From contig SJOL01010839.1 in NCBI GenBank assembly GCA_004794785.1, positions 4,691-68,690 on the forward strand: a DNA stretch of 64,000 nucleotides, read 5' to 3'. A program made the translations under genes and the position numbers. This DNA is from Opisthorchis felineus (taxonomy: Eukaryota > Platyhelminthes > Trematoda > Opisthorchiida > Opisthorchiidae). The stretch's first letter is position 1. Each line of letters opens with the position of its first letter. Below, in pieces: positions 35,208-46,341 of the stretch. The notes beneath the pieces are model-generated. The model did not search any database. It was not told the DNA's origin and saw only the letters and a list, made by a program, of their open reading frames with translations.

Positions 35208-35805
35208 TGCAAGTGTGCGAGTACGCATGTATTTGTATAAACCAACCATAAAAAGTGGAAAATGTTTAAAACCCATTGACAAGTCATTGTTTCAGGAGGG
35301 AGGGGTTGTAAACAGTCCACCGAGTGTTTACCAAACCTCTCTGAAACATTCATAAGAACCATATATAGTAAACAGAGAAACGGTTACATCACCAAAAATC
35401 CAGTGGCAGAACGAGTGAGTGAAAATACCACAAACTAGTTGCTTGCTACTTACCGCAATTCAAATAAAAACCATGAAATATGGTGACCGTACGAGAAAAT
35501 GAAAAAGAACAGTTGACTGAAGCGTGGCGGCTATAGTGGCCCCATTACATCTGAGCCGCACTCTAGAGTGATATTTTGCACGTCTCCGACGCCAACGAAA
35601 CCAAGTCAGATCGCAGACTTACTCAACCTTGGTGTGACAGTTCTCTCCGTTCACGTTGATGTTTTGATATGTTATGGTCCCGCGGACGCGATCGGCATGC
35701 ATTACTACTGAATCCTTCATCTGGCGTCGGGTATCGTTCCGCGGCTTACACCCACGCAATTTCAACCGTTTCATCTCCTAGCCTTATAAACTCCAGCCAA
35801 AGTAT

Positions 35806-35910
35806 CTGCTCTCCTGTCTAGGCTTAGGCAACCGGGCAGTATCTCAGCTTCCATGCTATCTTACGAGTGGCATGGCAGCTGGGCACCGAAGGGGTGTTGC
35901 GGCTAAACGA
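35806..35910 (+). repeat. 5'-truncated family-A SINE
   Basis: Only the core and tail remain (TCTCCTGTCTAGGCTTAGGC, GGGCAGTATCTCAGC, GCACCGAAGGGGTGTTGCGG), followed by an ATT-rich tail. The tRNA head is absent. Confidence 0.8.
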
Positions 35911-36182
35911 CTATTATTATTGTTATTATTCAAGAATCTGCTCATCCTGGCTCCGTAGCGTTCTTATCGGCGTTTCACTACCTTCGTATTTTTGCTTTAA
36001 TTTTCGAAAGCGGCACCATCCACGTAGGGAGTGCTCCGCGAGAGTCCATAACAACCGTTCATCGACAGGTTTCGTATGAGCGTCGTGAAATCTTTGGAGT
36101 TGACGAGCGTGTTGACCGATGGTATGCGTGGTACTTTTCCATGTGGTTTCAACTCTCGTTTCTGCGGCATATTCTGATGACG

Positions 36183-36366
36183 GAGCTCGAAATAGCTCAG
36201 TGGTTAAGGCGTGAATTTGCTGACCGGAAGGTTCATGGTTCAAGCCCGACCCCGATATCGCAACTGCTCCACTCTAGGCTTCGTGACCTAACAGTCTTTT
36301 AGCCATCGCGCTTCCTTCGGGTGGAGTGGCTGCTAGGCCTCGAGAGGGTGTTACGGTTGAACAATT
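36183..36366 (+). repeat. tRNA-derived SINE, family A
   Basis: GAGCTCGAAATAGCTCAGTGG, B box GGTTCAAGCCC, diverged core, tail CTCGAGAGGGTGTTACGGTT and an ATT-rich end. Confidence 0.87.
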
Positions 36367-36719
36367 AATATTATTACCATTATTTGATCTAATGAGTTGC
36401 TCAAGTCCGAGAGTCCTGAGACGGCTCCCAAACTCATCCAAGTTTCTATCGACGCATATTGGAAATTGTAATTATGGTATATTGCTGCGAAGCGACTATA
36501 TAGAGACTGAAGCAGAGGCCGAAGATCAACGTCGTTAATCTTTCATTTACAGTGCGCGGTTTTTTCTTGTGTACCATCGCATAACCTGCACTTCCGTGTG
36601 TTATTTCGGATCAGCCAATCTGTCTGAATAAGCAGAAGTGGAAAAATTGGGAAATTATTGTAGAAACGCTTACCAGACCATTAACACAAAAATGCATCCA
36701 TCTCTATAGACGTAATACA

Positions 36720-36830
36720 CTACTCATAAAGTTGCTGAAAACTCTTCGACAGTCCACCACCGGTTTCGCCCTTCCTGGGGCTCATCAGGTAGGCGTAATC
36801 TCCGAGTTTCCGTCGACCTTATGTTTTTTA
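36720..36830 (-). repeat. Family-C repeat block
   Basis: CTACTCATAAAGTTGCTGAA, TTCGACAGTCCACCACCGGT, GGGGCTCATCAGGTAGGCG and CCGAGTTTCCGTCGACCTTA: the reverse complement of the 39540-39650 block. Confidence 0.65.
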
Positions 36831-36999
36831 TTCGAGTTGCTTCATCTGACGGCGATCGATGCATCGATGAGTACTTTCCAAAGGTGCGTTATGGTTATCA
36901 GACGTAATATGGTACCACTACGGATGAAAGTTAGTTACCCACGTGCCGTTGACGATGACATCATAGAGATTGAACACTCACATTTGTTTTAGTACAGTT

Positions 37000-39339
37000 T
37001 AGCCATATTTTTATGGGTACGAGTCAAACCGATTATGAGAATCCGTCATGGTCAAAATCCGTGTTCATAAAATAAGACTTCACTTCGGAAGTTAAGCGTT
37101 TCGTGGAAAATGTAGAGTTCTGGCTAGTAACAAGGGCTTCGTCCTCCAACTGTATCCGGATACAGTGTATCATCTATATTTCTCTAAGTCACATTTTCGG
37201 CCCCACTTTTCTACGTTTGGTTCCCTTTTTCAAAGGTTCTCAAATATCATACGGTTAGTCAAGCTGTTTCATCCTTATGGATTTTTGGTATCTGAATAAC
37301 TTATGATTCGATGCATAGTGTGACGATTCGTCAAGGGAAGCCATCATGAGGATGGGTTATATCGGCCCATGGGGGAATCCCTTTTCAGAGGATTCTCTTC
37401 ACAGAGAGGTAAGTAAATGGTTCTTTTATATATTTAGGTCATCGTGCAAGATTTTGAATTTCGATGACTGTTTTTCATCCGTACCTTTTTCATGGCTATG
37501 GAGTCTAAAAAGATCCCATCATCATGTTTTTTGACCAGCGCTTCCAGTATCCTTCCTCTCAGCTCTGCGGTTACATGTGTCAATCGTTACCAGTTGGGTG
37601 TACGCTTTAACGCTCCTCGCCAACCTACAGAGAGGACCGCGTCACCCGATTAAAGTCATTTGCTAACGTACCTACACTCACCACTACCATTTGACTGCAG
37701 TGTCTGCCCATTCGATTTTTTCGAACGCGATAGGTGTGGTGGACGTGTGTTCTACCTGCTGGGTCGATGTAAACTATTTTGTGCCTAAATATACCATTTT
37801 GTTCTTGCGCCATATTGTAGAGTTTATGGGTGGAACCTAGTTCACAGTGCTCCACACACATTGTCGCGAATTTGGTTTTCATGTAGTCTGTACATAGTGA
37901 CTAACCAAAACGCGCCATAAATTTAAGTGGTTCTAATCTTGTCCTGAAGTGACTTGTGCGGTTTGTGGGTCAATGCGTCTTGTCCAATTTTTTTAGGTGG
38001 TCAACGGATTTCGCGTCCACCAGGACACCAAAGCAAATGTCGCTGGCTGTGTCAACAACCACATCTTCTGTAGATGGCAAGAATTTAATATAATGCGTTT
38101 CGGCTGAAAACGAAGCTAGAATCAAGCATGACTTTGGAAAGTCTGTTTTTCCCTAAGGCCATCGACGGCTTTTGGAAACATTCACGACCAGTGAATGCAT
38201 GTAACGTCAGCACCTTACCAGAGAATACCTAGTTGTACGAGATTGTCTACTTCGAATTGTAACCGCTTACATGACGAATGAAGACGTGTAGGCTATCCAA
38301 ACACATTTGGGTGTCCATCTTGCATTCGGATCCGTCTTCACCAATTCTCAATATCTTCAAGGATCCACTTCAGTTTTGATCCCCCCCTCATTGTTCTCCA
38401 ACTCTTTTGCAGATTCAGGAGAATGATCACTAGTCATTCTTCCATCTAACACTTAGTTCCTTTTTGGTGAACTTCATCAATAACACACCCCCCCCCTGGT
38501 AGTACCTTCAGAAGTTTGTCGGATTTTTCCTCGTTACCTTTCTCATCACTGACGTAGGAAGTCAGTCCAAACCGCAGCTTAAAGACAGGACCTGATATTA
38601 TCCTGACGACAATTCAGGGATTAAATGAGCTATTTTTATCCCATTTATAGCCGGAACTTACAAAAATAACCACTTTGTTCAGCACACTCTCTTTTCGTCA
38701 TTCCTGTTGCATTTCCGACTCATTTATGAAGGCAGTTGGGTGTTTGAGAAGACGCTTTTTTTAAGCGCCAGGGCTTGAACTATCCCCACCTCTGGTGATT
38801 GCAACCTAGAAATTATGTCCTGATGGATATAGAGGTGCGTGACATTGCTCCACTTGACTTCACGCTGACCACTGGAGTTATCCAGTAGTAATCCGGATAA
38901 TTTCCGATCTTTCGTTGTGAGCGCATTGAGATATTTTCCCATTTGATGCATCATTGACGCCTAATCAGGTTCTGTTTTTGTAACAGCGAACATTAGCCCC
39001 TTCCCCGATCATGGTTATTAATAGCAGGTTTCTCGTTAACGCTGCTGCCGTCATGCATTGCGGGTCAAACGCTCCGCTGCTTTCCTTAGTTCAGACAGGA
39101 TAAAACATTCTGAGACACAATAAAACATCTCTCTGCAGTTTTAGCCAAGCTGAAAATCTATTTTGTCTGTTACTCCAAACGAATATCTACAATGCGTTCT
39201 TCCCACTCCACTGTGACATTAATTTTTGATATCTGGAGCTGTTGAATCCGAGTTTTACACGAAGGTTCATACATTCTCCGGAATTTCCAGCCAGCTACAT
39301 GTAAATTTTGGACAACCAGATTTTGACCTTATGGGTAGT
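37000..39339. other. Region without recognised gene or repeat
   Basis: Read on both strands; no motif-bearing frame or known repeat identified. Confidence 0.4.
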
Positions 39340-39655
39340 ACATTGCGCAAAATTACATGCATCGCCATATCTCGAATATCGTAGCAACTGGAACATGAGG
39401 CGGCCTGGTGCAGCACATTCAGTTGCATGGAAACATCACAAACGAGAGACTCAGCTGGGTTCCAGGTGAGTCTCTCGTAAAACCAAATTGATTTGCAAAT
39501 GAGTGTATTTCTTGAAAACAGTCCAATTGGGGTTCAATCAGAACATAAGGTTGACGAAAACTCGGGGACTGCACCTGCCTGATGAGCCCCAAAAAGGGCG
39601 AAACCGGTCGTGGGCTGTCGAAGAATTTTCAGCAACCTTATGAGTAGTACATTGC
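39340..39655 (+). repeat. Family-C repeat, longest single-orientation copy
   Basis: ATATCTCGAATATCGTAGCA, CAGCACATTCAGTTGCATGG and TTGCAAATGAGTGTATTTCT form the arm-like part, followed by CTCGGGGACTGCACCTGCCT, GGGCGAAACCGGTCGTGGGC and TTTCAGCAACCTTATGAGTA. An inner pair GAGAGACTCAGCTGG...GTGAGTCTCTCG can form a small hairpin. Confidence 0.65.
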
Positions 39656-40594
39656 GCAGATTTTGACCTGTATTTCCGCTGTGTGGCCGGAATGTTTTGA
39701 CGCGCTTCGACCAGATCTCTTCTTCAGAGTAAAGGTATCTTCTTCCATGGATAATTTTTCCACGATCACTTGAGCCTTCATTCTGTTGCTTCTTGATGTC
39801 TCCCTTGTTTTGACTGTATACCTATCCACCATATGTGACCTCAATGTTCCAATTGCTCTGTCGTACTTCGCTAGGGCTGCTGATCCTTTCAATGAATAAT
39901 TTCCTCGTATCGCAGGTTGAGCAAATGAGGTGAACGGTATTCAACCTCAAAATCAGCCGCCCAGTCGTCAAATCAGTCCCCCAGTTTTGAAGAGTTGAAC
40001 TAGGCTTCTTTAATTTAATTCAGGAAACGATATGAGATCAAGGTCACGACGTGTGTCGACCACTCATGTGACGGTTGTTTGTGTTGTGTTTGACCGTTGT
40101 TCCGCCGTCCGCTAGAATTCTACAGAATTTACCTAACGCTGCGAAATTTTCCTGCACCAAGTTGGAGGTTTATTTTCAGGAAGAAATGCAGGATTCGAAT
40201 TTTTAATCTTCAAAGCCGTTTGTTTGTTCAAAGGGTTTTATGGATGGAAGTTTCTGTGCTGTACTGACAATCTCTAGTCAGGGTGATATCGGAATATAGT
40301 ATCGCAGTCAGATCGGTGCGAAAAGTGGATTGTTCAAACTCGAATGATGTTTTCGTACTCGGGTCTTGAGGGATTTTTCAGACTTACATTTTGAGTTTCG
40401 TCTTGAGGGGTTAAGTCACCAGTGTTGGAGGACGCAATCGGTTTTGTATCTTCGCTGGGTATCATTAACAAAGTGGATCGAGGGAACACTGGAACGGTTA
40501 TTTTTACTTATCAATAGATCCGTACAATCTTGTCCTGATGACGCTCATCTTATTCGTTGACATTTCATCCGACACTGCTTTACTCATGTTTCAG

Positions 40595-40847
40595 CTGCCA
40601 TGCCCAAGTTACCATACGTGAACCAGAAACCTTTGACAGCATTTTTCACCAGCCCGAAAGCTGTTGCGAAGTTGCCCGATACTAAAGAGAATTCGGTCAC
40701 TCCAATTAGTCCGGCAGATACACCAAAGTCTGACAGGACCCCTGAAAAGCGTGCCCTGGAGGAGATTTGTCCTTCTAACACAAATGGACAACCCAATCCG
40801 GACGATGACGTAGAAGTTACAAAGCGTCCACGTATGGAAAGTGGTAG
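40595..40847 (+). CDS. UNG: UNG exon 1: PIP box and N-terminal linker
   Basis: The acceptor TGTTTCAG ends at 40594 and the ATG is at 40600. It encodes [19 protein letters not shown], then a Ser/Thr-Pro-rich linker and a basic KRPRMES that may serve as an NLS. Two donors overlap the end. GTAGGT at 40844 looks better but gives the wrong phase for the next exon. GTGGAA at 40848 keeps the frame, joining as Arg. The end coordinate is therefore tentative. Confidence 0.75.
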
Positions 40848-43800
40848 GTGGAATTGGGAACAATTTTGGGAACAGTTTTTCGCAGCTGTCCAACTACGCA
40901 TCTCAGACTGTACATTCTACCATTTTGGTTCGGTTCAGCATGCTGTGACCTTTCAATCTCCACGATCTAGACGATGGATGTTGTATATTCTAAAGCCACT
41001 GCTTGTCCTTTTGACTATCTGGTTGACGTTTTCACGTTCCTAATTCCATCTACGCCCACCTGATGCATGCCGGTACGATAGAAGCCAATTATGTAGCTGA
41101 GTTTTTCGGAATCCTGCCATTTTCGCATCCGGTCAAATTCTAGCTCTATGACTTGGTCTCGTGTAATTACCGACAGCTAATCAGATCAGCAGTGCATCCA
41201 ACCATTGGTTTGCCCCAGAACCGCACACCGTTGAAAAGTGTCAAAGGGGCTCGAGTAAGCCACTTGAAACTACCGCCATAAGGTCATGTGACGAATGTTT
41301 CTTACGTCCACCTGATGGGTCCTACTAAGACTAAGCTTTACGGGCTCCAATCACCCAAATGGCACCCCTGTTCAACTCTTACTTGTGTTCTACAGAAACT
41401 TTCCATACGAAACTTGCTAACACACTGTTAGATTCGCTGTTTTTTAATTCTGCTAGTTTTACGCTTATGAAGAGCAACATACACTTTATCTGTTCGCTGT
41501 TTTTGTCATCATCGTTCATCGTAGTTTTCTGCTCATCGTGCCTATTAAGTCTCAACATGGACATCAATGTGACTCTTGAGTTTGTCTTCGGTACACTACC
41601 TGCGCTAATTTGACGTGCATATCGATCTATCAGTCTGTCCACCCACTCGCACACGCAAAGGCATCGCAGCCTACACGTAGAAACACAAAATGGCACCCGC
41701 TGGTAATTCACCTTGTTTGCCTGGTGGGCTACACGCGGTGAAAGTTTTTACAGGTCATCAACTGCACAGTTGTTCCGATGTGCCGATCTGGCCAATATGG
41801 CCCAGTTCGGCATAGTTCCGCCTTCTGTAATCCGTGTCGTGTCCATTCCTGGTATTTGCACTTGTGACCTTGTTCAGTTTGGTTTACAATGCGGACGTAT
41901 ACAAAATCGTTCTTACCGTCAGTTGCTTCAGTGGTAGCGGCTGGATTCGCCTCAGATTTCATTGAGAATATCAATAACAAATGGCTTAGAAGACAACTAT
42001 CAAGATGTGAAATACAAGCTGACTGTCAGATTGTTACGTGATCTAGACAGAACGAATTCCGTTTGCGGGACACCCTTTGTCCTTTCGCAACCCCTCGGCC
42101 CAGCGACGAGCCATCTAAAAGCCACTCATCACTGCCGCGTGCTCTCTGATTGCTCAGAATCTCAACTAAGTGATCTAGCCCGCCAGCGCTCATCCGTAAA
42201 GGAGGGCTGTTGCATGAAAGTGAGGTCAATTTTGCGAATCACTTCGTAAATGTAGCTATCTTGCTATTTCATTCCTTTTGAAGCTGTATCAGTCTTCGTA
42301 CCTGGGACAATAATAAGGACGGTGCATCTACAACGTGGCTAAACAAAGGACAGGCACATCGAAAGTACCAACCAAAATTCTTCTGGTGCATTTTTTGGCT
42401 TAAGTGGGATGGACAAATTCAAGCTATTTTTGGAAGGTTGATAGCGTGCTGGACCCTACTTCTTGCGCCAACAAGATAATGGCAGCTAAACATCGATGCA
42501 TTATTTTGTGTGTTGTGTTGCCTGCCTGAGGAGGTGCTCTAGGTGTGGTGTGATCGGGGAACAGAGTTGGCGAACAGACAAGGATGATCCGTGACACACT
42601 AGTGGTCAACAACTAATGTTATTAAAGAGAATGTTAGTAGCGTAGATTGCATAGACGGTCGTTGGTTTGTTTACTGAGTTGTATAATAATCGTTTCATAA
42701 CCAATCGAAGTTGGATAATCGGTGCATTGTGGGGCGAAAGATTAGTGGGTGATTTCGTTGGTTGGCTCGTTAGTTTGTGTTCTCTTCGGTCGGTCGGTCG
42801 GTTTGGTTGGTTGGTTGCAACCTGCCCTCGACCTTCATTAATCTTTCGGTGCTCCTGTGGGATGTGACATAGACCTCTCCTGGTTCCACATTGTGGTCGA
42901 CTTTGGGGTGACTTCTGTAGGGTCCCGTTGCTTGGGTTGTTGGTCCGACAGTCGTTTCCATTCGCCCATTCTAGAAAACAACTCAAAAACACTTCAGGCT
43001 GTCGAACCTATTTGACACACAAGAACCAGATCTGTTATCTGTAATAGTTCGATTCCATGGTGATCGTCAGTATGTGAATACTGATGCATCCAGCGTAATC
43101 GTCCTGTGCAAACCCCAAGTTTTTTATTCTTTGCACGTTTTCTGTTTTCTTACAAGGCACACCTCAACAGATAAAGTCGCCACCTTCGTCGGCGTGGGGG
43201 AATTTTTCCCTCGGCAGGTCCAGTACATCTGCGGTCGGACGCGAGGACTTGAACAAAAAGCTAGCCGAAATCAAACGCAAATTAGCCTCACGACCAGCGC
43301 GTTCTGTGCTGACTCTGATCCAAGGACTGCACCCTGAATGGGTGTGTGTATTACAACAGCAAATAGAAAGCGAACGTTTCCAAAAACTGGCTGATTTTGT
43401 GGCCGGAGAACGAGCACGAGCGACTGCAATCTATCCTCCTAGTGAACAGGTACTTATATTCCGCGGACGAGTGAACTTTTCTCACCCTAGTTTCTTCGCA
43501 TCAGTCATGTGCACCACATGGCTGCTTGTATTAAGCAGCTCAACCGTTTGTACCATGTCACTTGCACAGTATTGTTTCTGTTGATTTCTATCTCGGCTAC
43601 CGTTCGCTCGAATATAAGTCTAACCAGACCAAGTCCCAGTTCAGGTTATAAACGTGGTTGATTAAATACTCAGAAGAACACTTCCAACCCTGTGGATTTC
43701 CAATGTGAAACTTTTTCCTCAGTTAAAGGGTCATTGAGACCTAATTTTATCGTCTAGCTGATAGTTAGCCTAGTTTGCTTAGTTAGCTGATAGCTCGAGA

Positions 43801-46287
43801 TGGCATAGTGATTAAGGCGAGAACTTAACGACCTGAAGGTCCGTGGTTCGAACCCAACCTCTGCATCTTGACTGCTCCTGTCTAGGCTTAGACAACTTGG
43901 CAGTAGTTCGGCTCTAGTGCTTCCCTAGGGTGGCATGGCATCTATGCATCGAAAGGGTGCTACGACCGAACGATAATTTTTAGCGTTATTATTGGTTCGT
44001 TCAGACAATCAGTTTTTATCATGGCCTAAAATAACCAAGTCACGCAGCGATAAGAAAGAGATTCTGCTGAAATTCTCTTCAGTTTACCCTGCTTGGTCAT
44101 CTATAAATAGAAACCACCATCATCTTCACTACCAAGGAGAAAGAGGGCAATTAACCACTTCTGGCAGTGGTTCCCTCCTTTCATGGTAGTTACACACTAT
44201 GCCATAGGTCACGTGGAACGCCATTCTGGGCTTCTTGAAGATGTAGTCTCTCTCCGGAGGAATTCCGTCATTCTGCTACTAGTTTCGAACGATCTACAAC
44301 AGTGGTACCGCGTTTGTTGCACTGACCATTCTAACCAGTCAAACCTGGTTTTCCAGTGTACCCCTTCGTTGACCAGTCCTTCAATCTGAGGTGAATATTA
44401 GCCCTGGCTCTGCTAAATCAGCTCCATCATTTCCTGGGAAGGCTTGGGTGCATAGAATCTGTTTCTAAACGCAACTACTGGTCGCTGCTCCTGGGTGGTA
44501 ATTTTGTGGTTTGTTTTCTACTCTGCACTACTCTACACTTTTTTGTCTTTACCCAACGGATGTTTTGCGACGAGGTTTATTTGCATCGGGATTGCCGAAA
44601 CAGCAGCTGTGAGTTTGCCAAAAAGGCTGCGTCCTCCCGGATAGACGAGAAATATCTCACTCCCCGCTGTAGTCCGTTTTAGGAAGATCCACTGCATTGT
44701 ACACCGACAACTTCCGAAGTTATTGTCTCAGCTGTTAAATGGAACATTCACACTCTGCTTATTGCAAAGTTCGTAAAAATACCTTCTGTGCAATGTGTGG
44801 TACTACCTTCGGAATGGCAATGAATCATTTGGGCTGGACCACAGTACATAGCTAAAGTTTCACCGAAACGATTCGTAGGGTTCATCAAGATGACCTTCTA
44901 GCTCGTAAAATTTCATCCCAGTGCCATCTGCACGCATGCATGGATAATTCCGTGATGGCTTCACTTTCTGTGATGACAGTGTGTCGAGCTACCTTGCCTT
45001 TTGATACACAGTTGGAGTTGAGCGACCCCAACTATACCCGTGTCTGTATGCACCCGTGCCGTCTTGTCTAGTTTCTTGGATAGGCTTGCTTGCGAAGTTT
45101 GCCAGTACATAGTAGGTCTGTATTGCCCCATTGGAATTAAAATTATACAACAAGAACAACAAGAAAGAAATCTGTGGACGCTATCCTGAATTGTGGGAGA
45201 AACCCTTGCATGTTGTGATCCTCGCACCGCACTTGTCTTCGGCGCGGCCACCAAGTTCCTTTCTCCATATTTCCAAACCTGGAGATATCTTAATTTTCCC
45301 CTGTGACCGCCATCCTGGCTTTCTTAACCTGGCCTCCATCCATCATCTCTGTTCATCGGAGCAAAAAGATAGACCACCAGGCTTGTTCCACGGGGCACTG
45401 AACACCAGGCCATGTCTTCCATCTTAGGGTCCCTGTTTGGGTGTATAAAATGTGGCACCATCAGACGTGATGTGTAAATTTCTGCCTATACTGGGACCGT
45501 AACGCATACAAAATGAGAAAGCGATGGCGTCATGCATAGAGAGCAAAGAGGGTGGTGTGCTGTAAAGATTGAGACCAACCAAAATTGATCTCTTCTAGGA
45601 GTGAAAAACGTTCCAACAGCTCAACATTGAGTAGTATTTTCTAAGAGGTGGTTGCTTTACTTAGCAAGACGAGACTCGATAATTTAGGATCGTTATCTCA
45701 GTCAATCGGTTACTATTTCTCTGTCAACATCGTTTCTACTGTTCGCCGTAGGTGTTCACTTGGAGCCAACTGTGCCCTCCTTCGTCAGTCCGAGTTGTCA
45801 TCCTGGGCCAAGATCCCTATCATGGTCCGAAACAAGCGCATGGACTTGCTTTCTCCGTTCAACGTCCTCTGCCTCCCCCACCAAGCCTAATCAATATGTA
45901 CAAGGAAATCCGTTCAGGATTGCTGGAGCCAGCGGAAAATCTGGAATGGCCACCAAAACACGGTGACCTCAGTGGTTGGGCTCGCCAAGGTGTGCTTCTA
46001 CTCAACGCAGTACTCACAGTCCGGGCTTCTTCGCCGAATTCACATAAAGATCAAGGGTGGGAGCTCCTGACAGACGCCGTGATTCGTCATCTCAGCAAAG
46101 ATAAGTCTGTAAGTTGGACAATTCTTTGTTCCTGTTCCAGTGCTGATCTATGCGGTAATATCACATTTGCTCCGGGTGAGCGAACTTCCTCTGAAGCAGT
46201 TGTTGTGCTAATAATTTCAACTGCCGACAAATTTAATAAATTATACAACACCTTAACTGGGGAAGTTCCAAAGGAGAACCACTTAAT

Positions 46288-46341
<54 letters not shown>

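Noticed and set aside
46288..46341. Coding poly-Ser extension of UNG exon 3
   Set aside because: The exon 3 frame runs on through the (ATC)n tract, but the strong GTAAGT donor at 46109 and the exact match of exon 4 to the UNG C-terminus show that this is intron.
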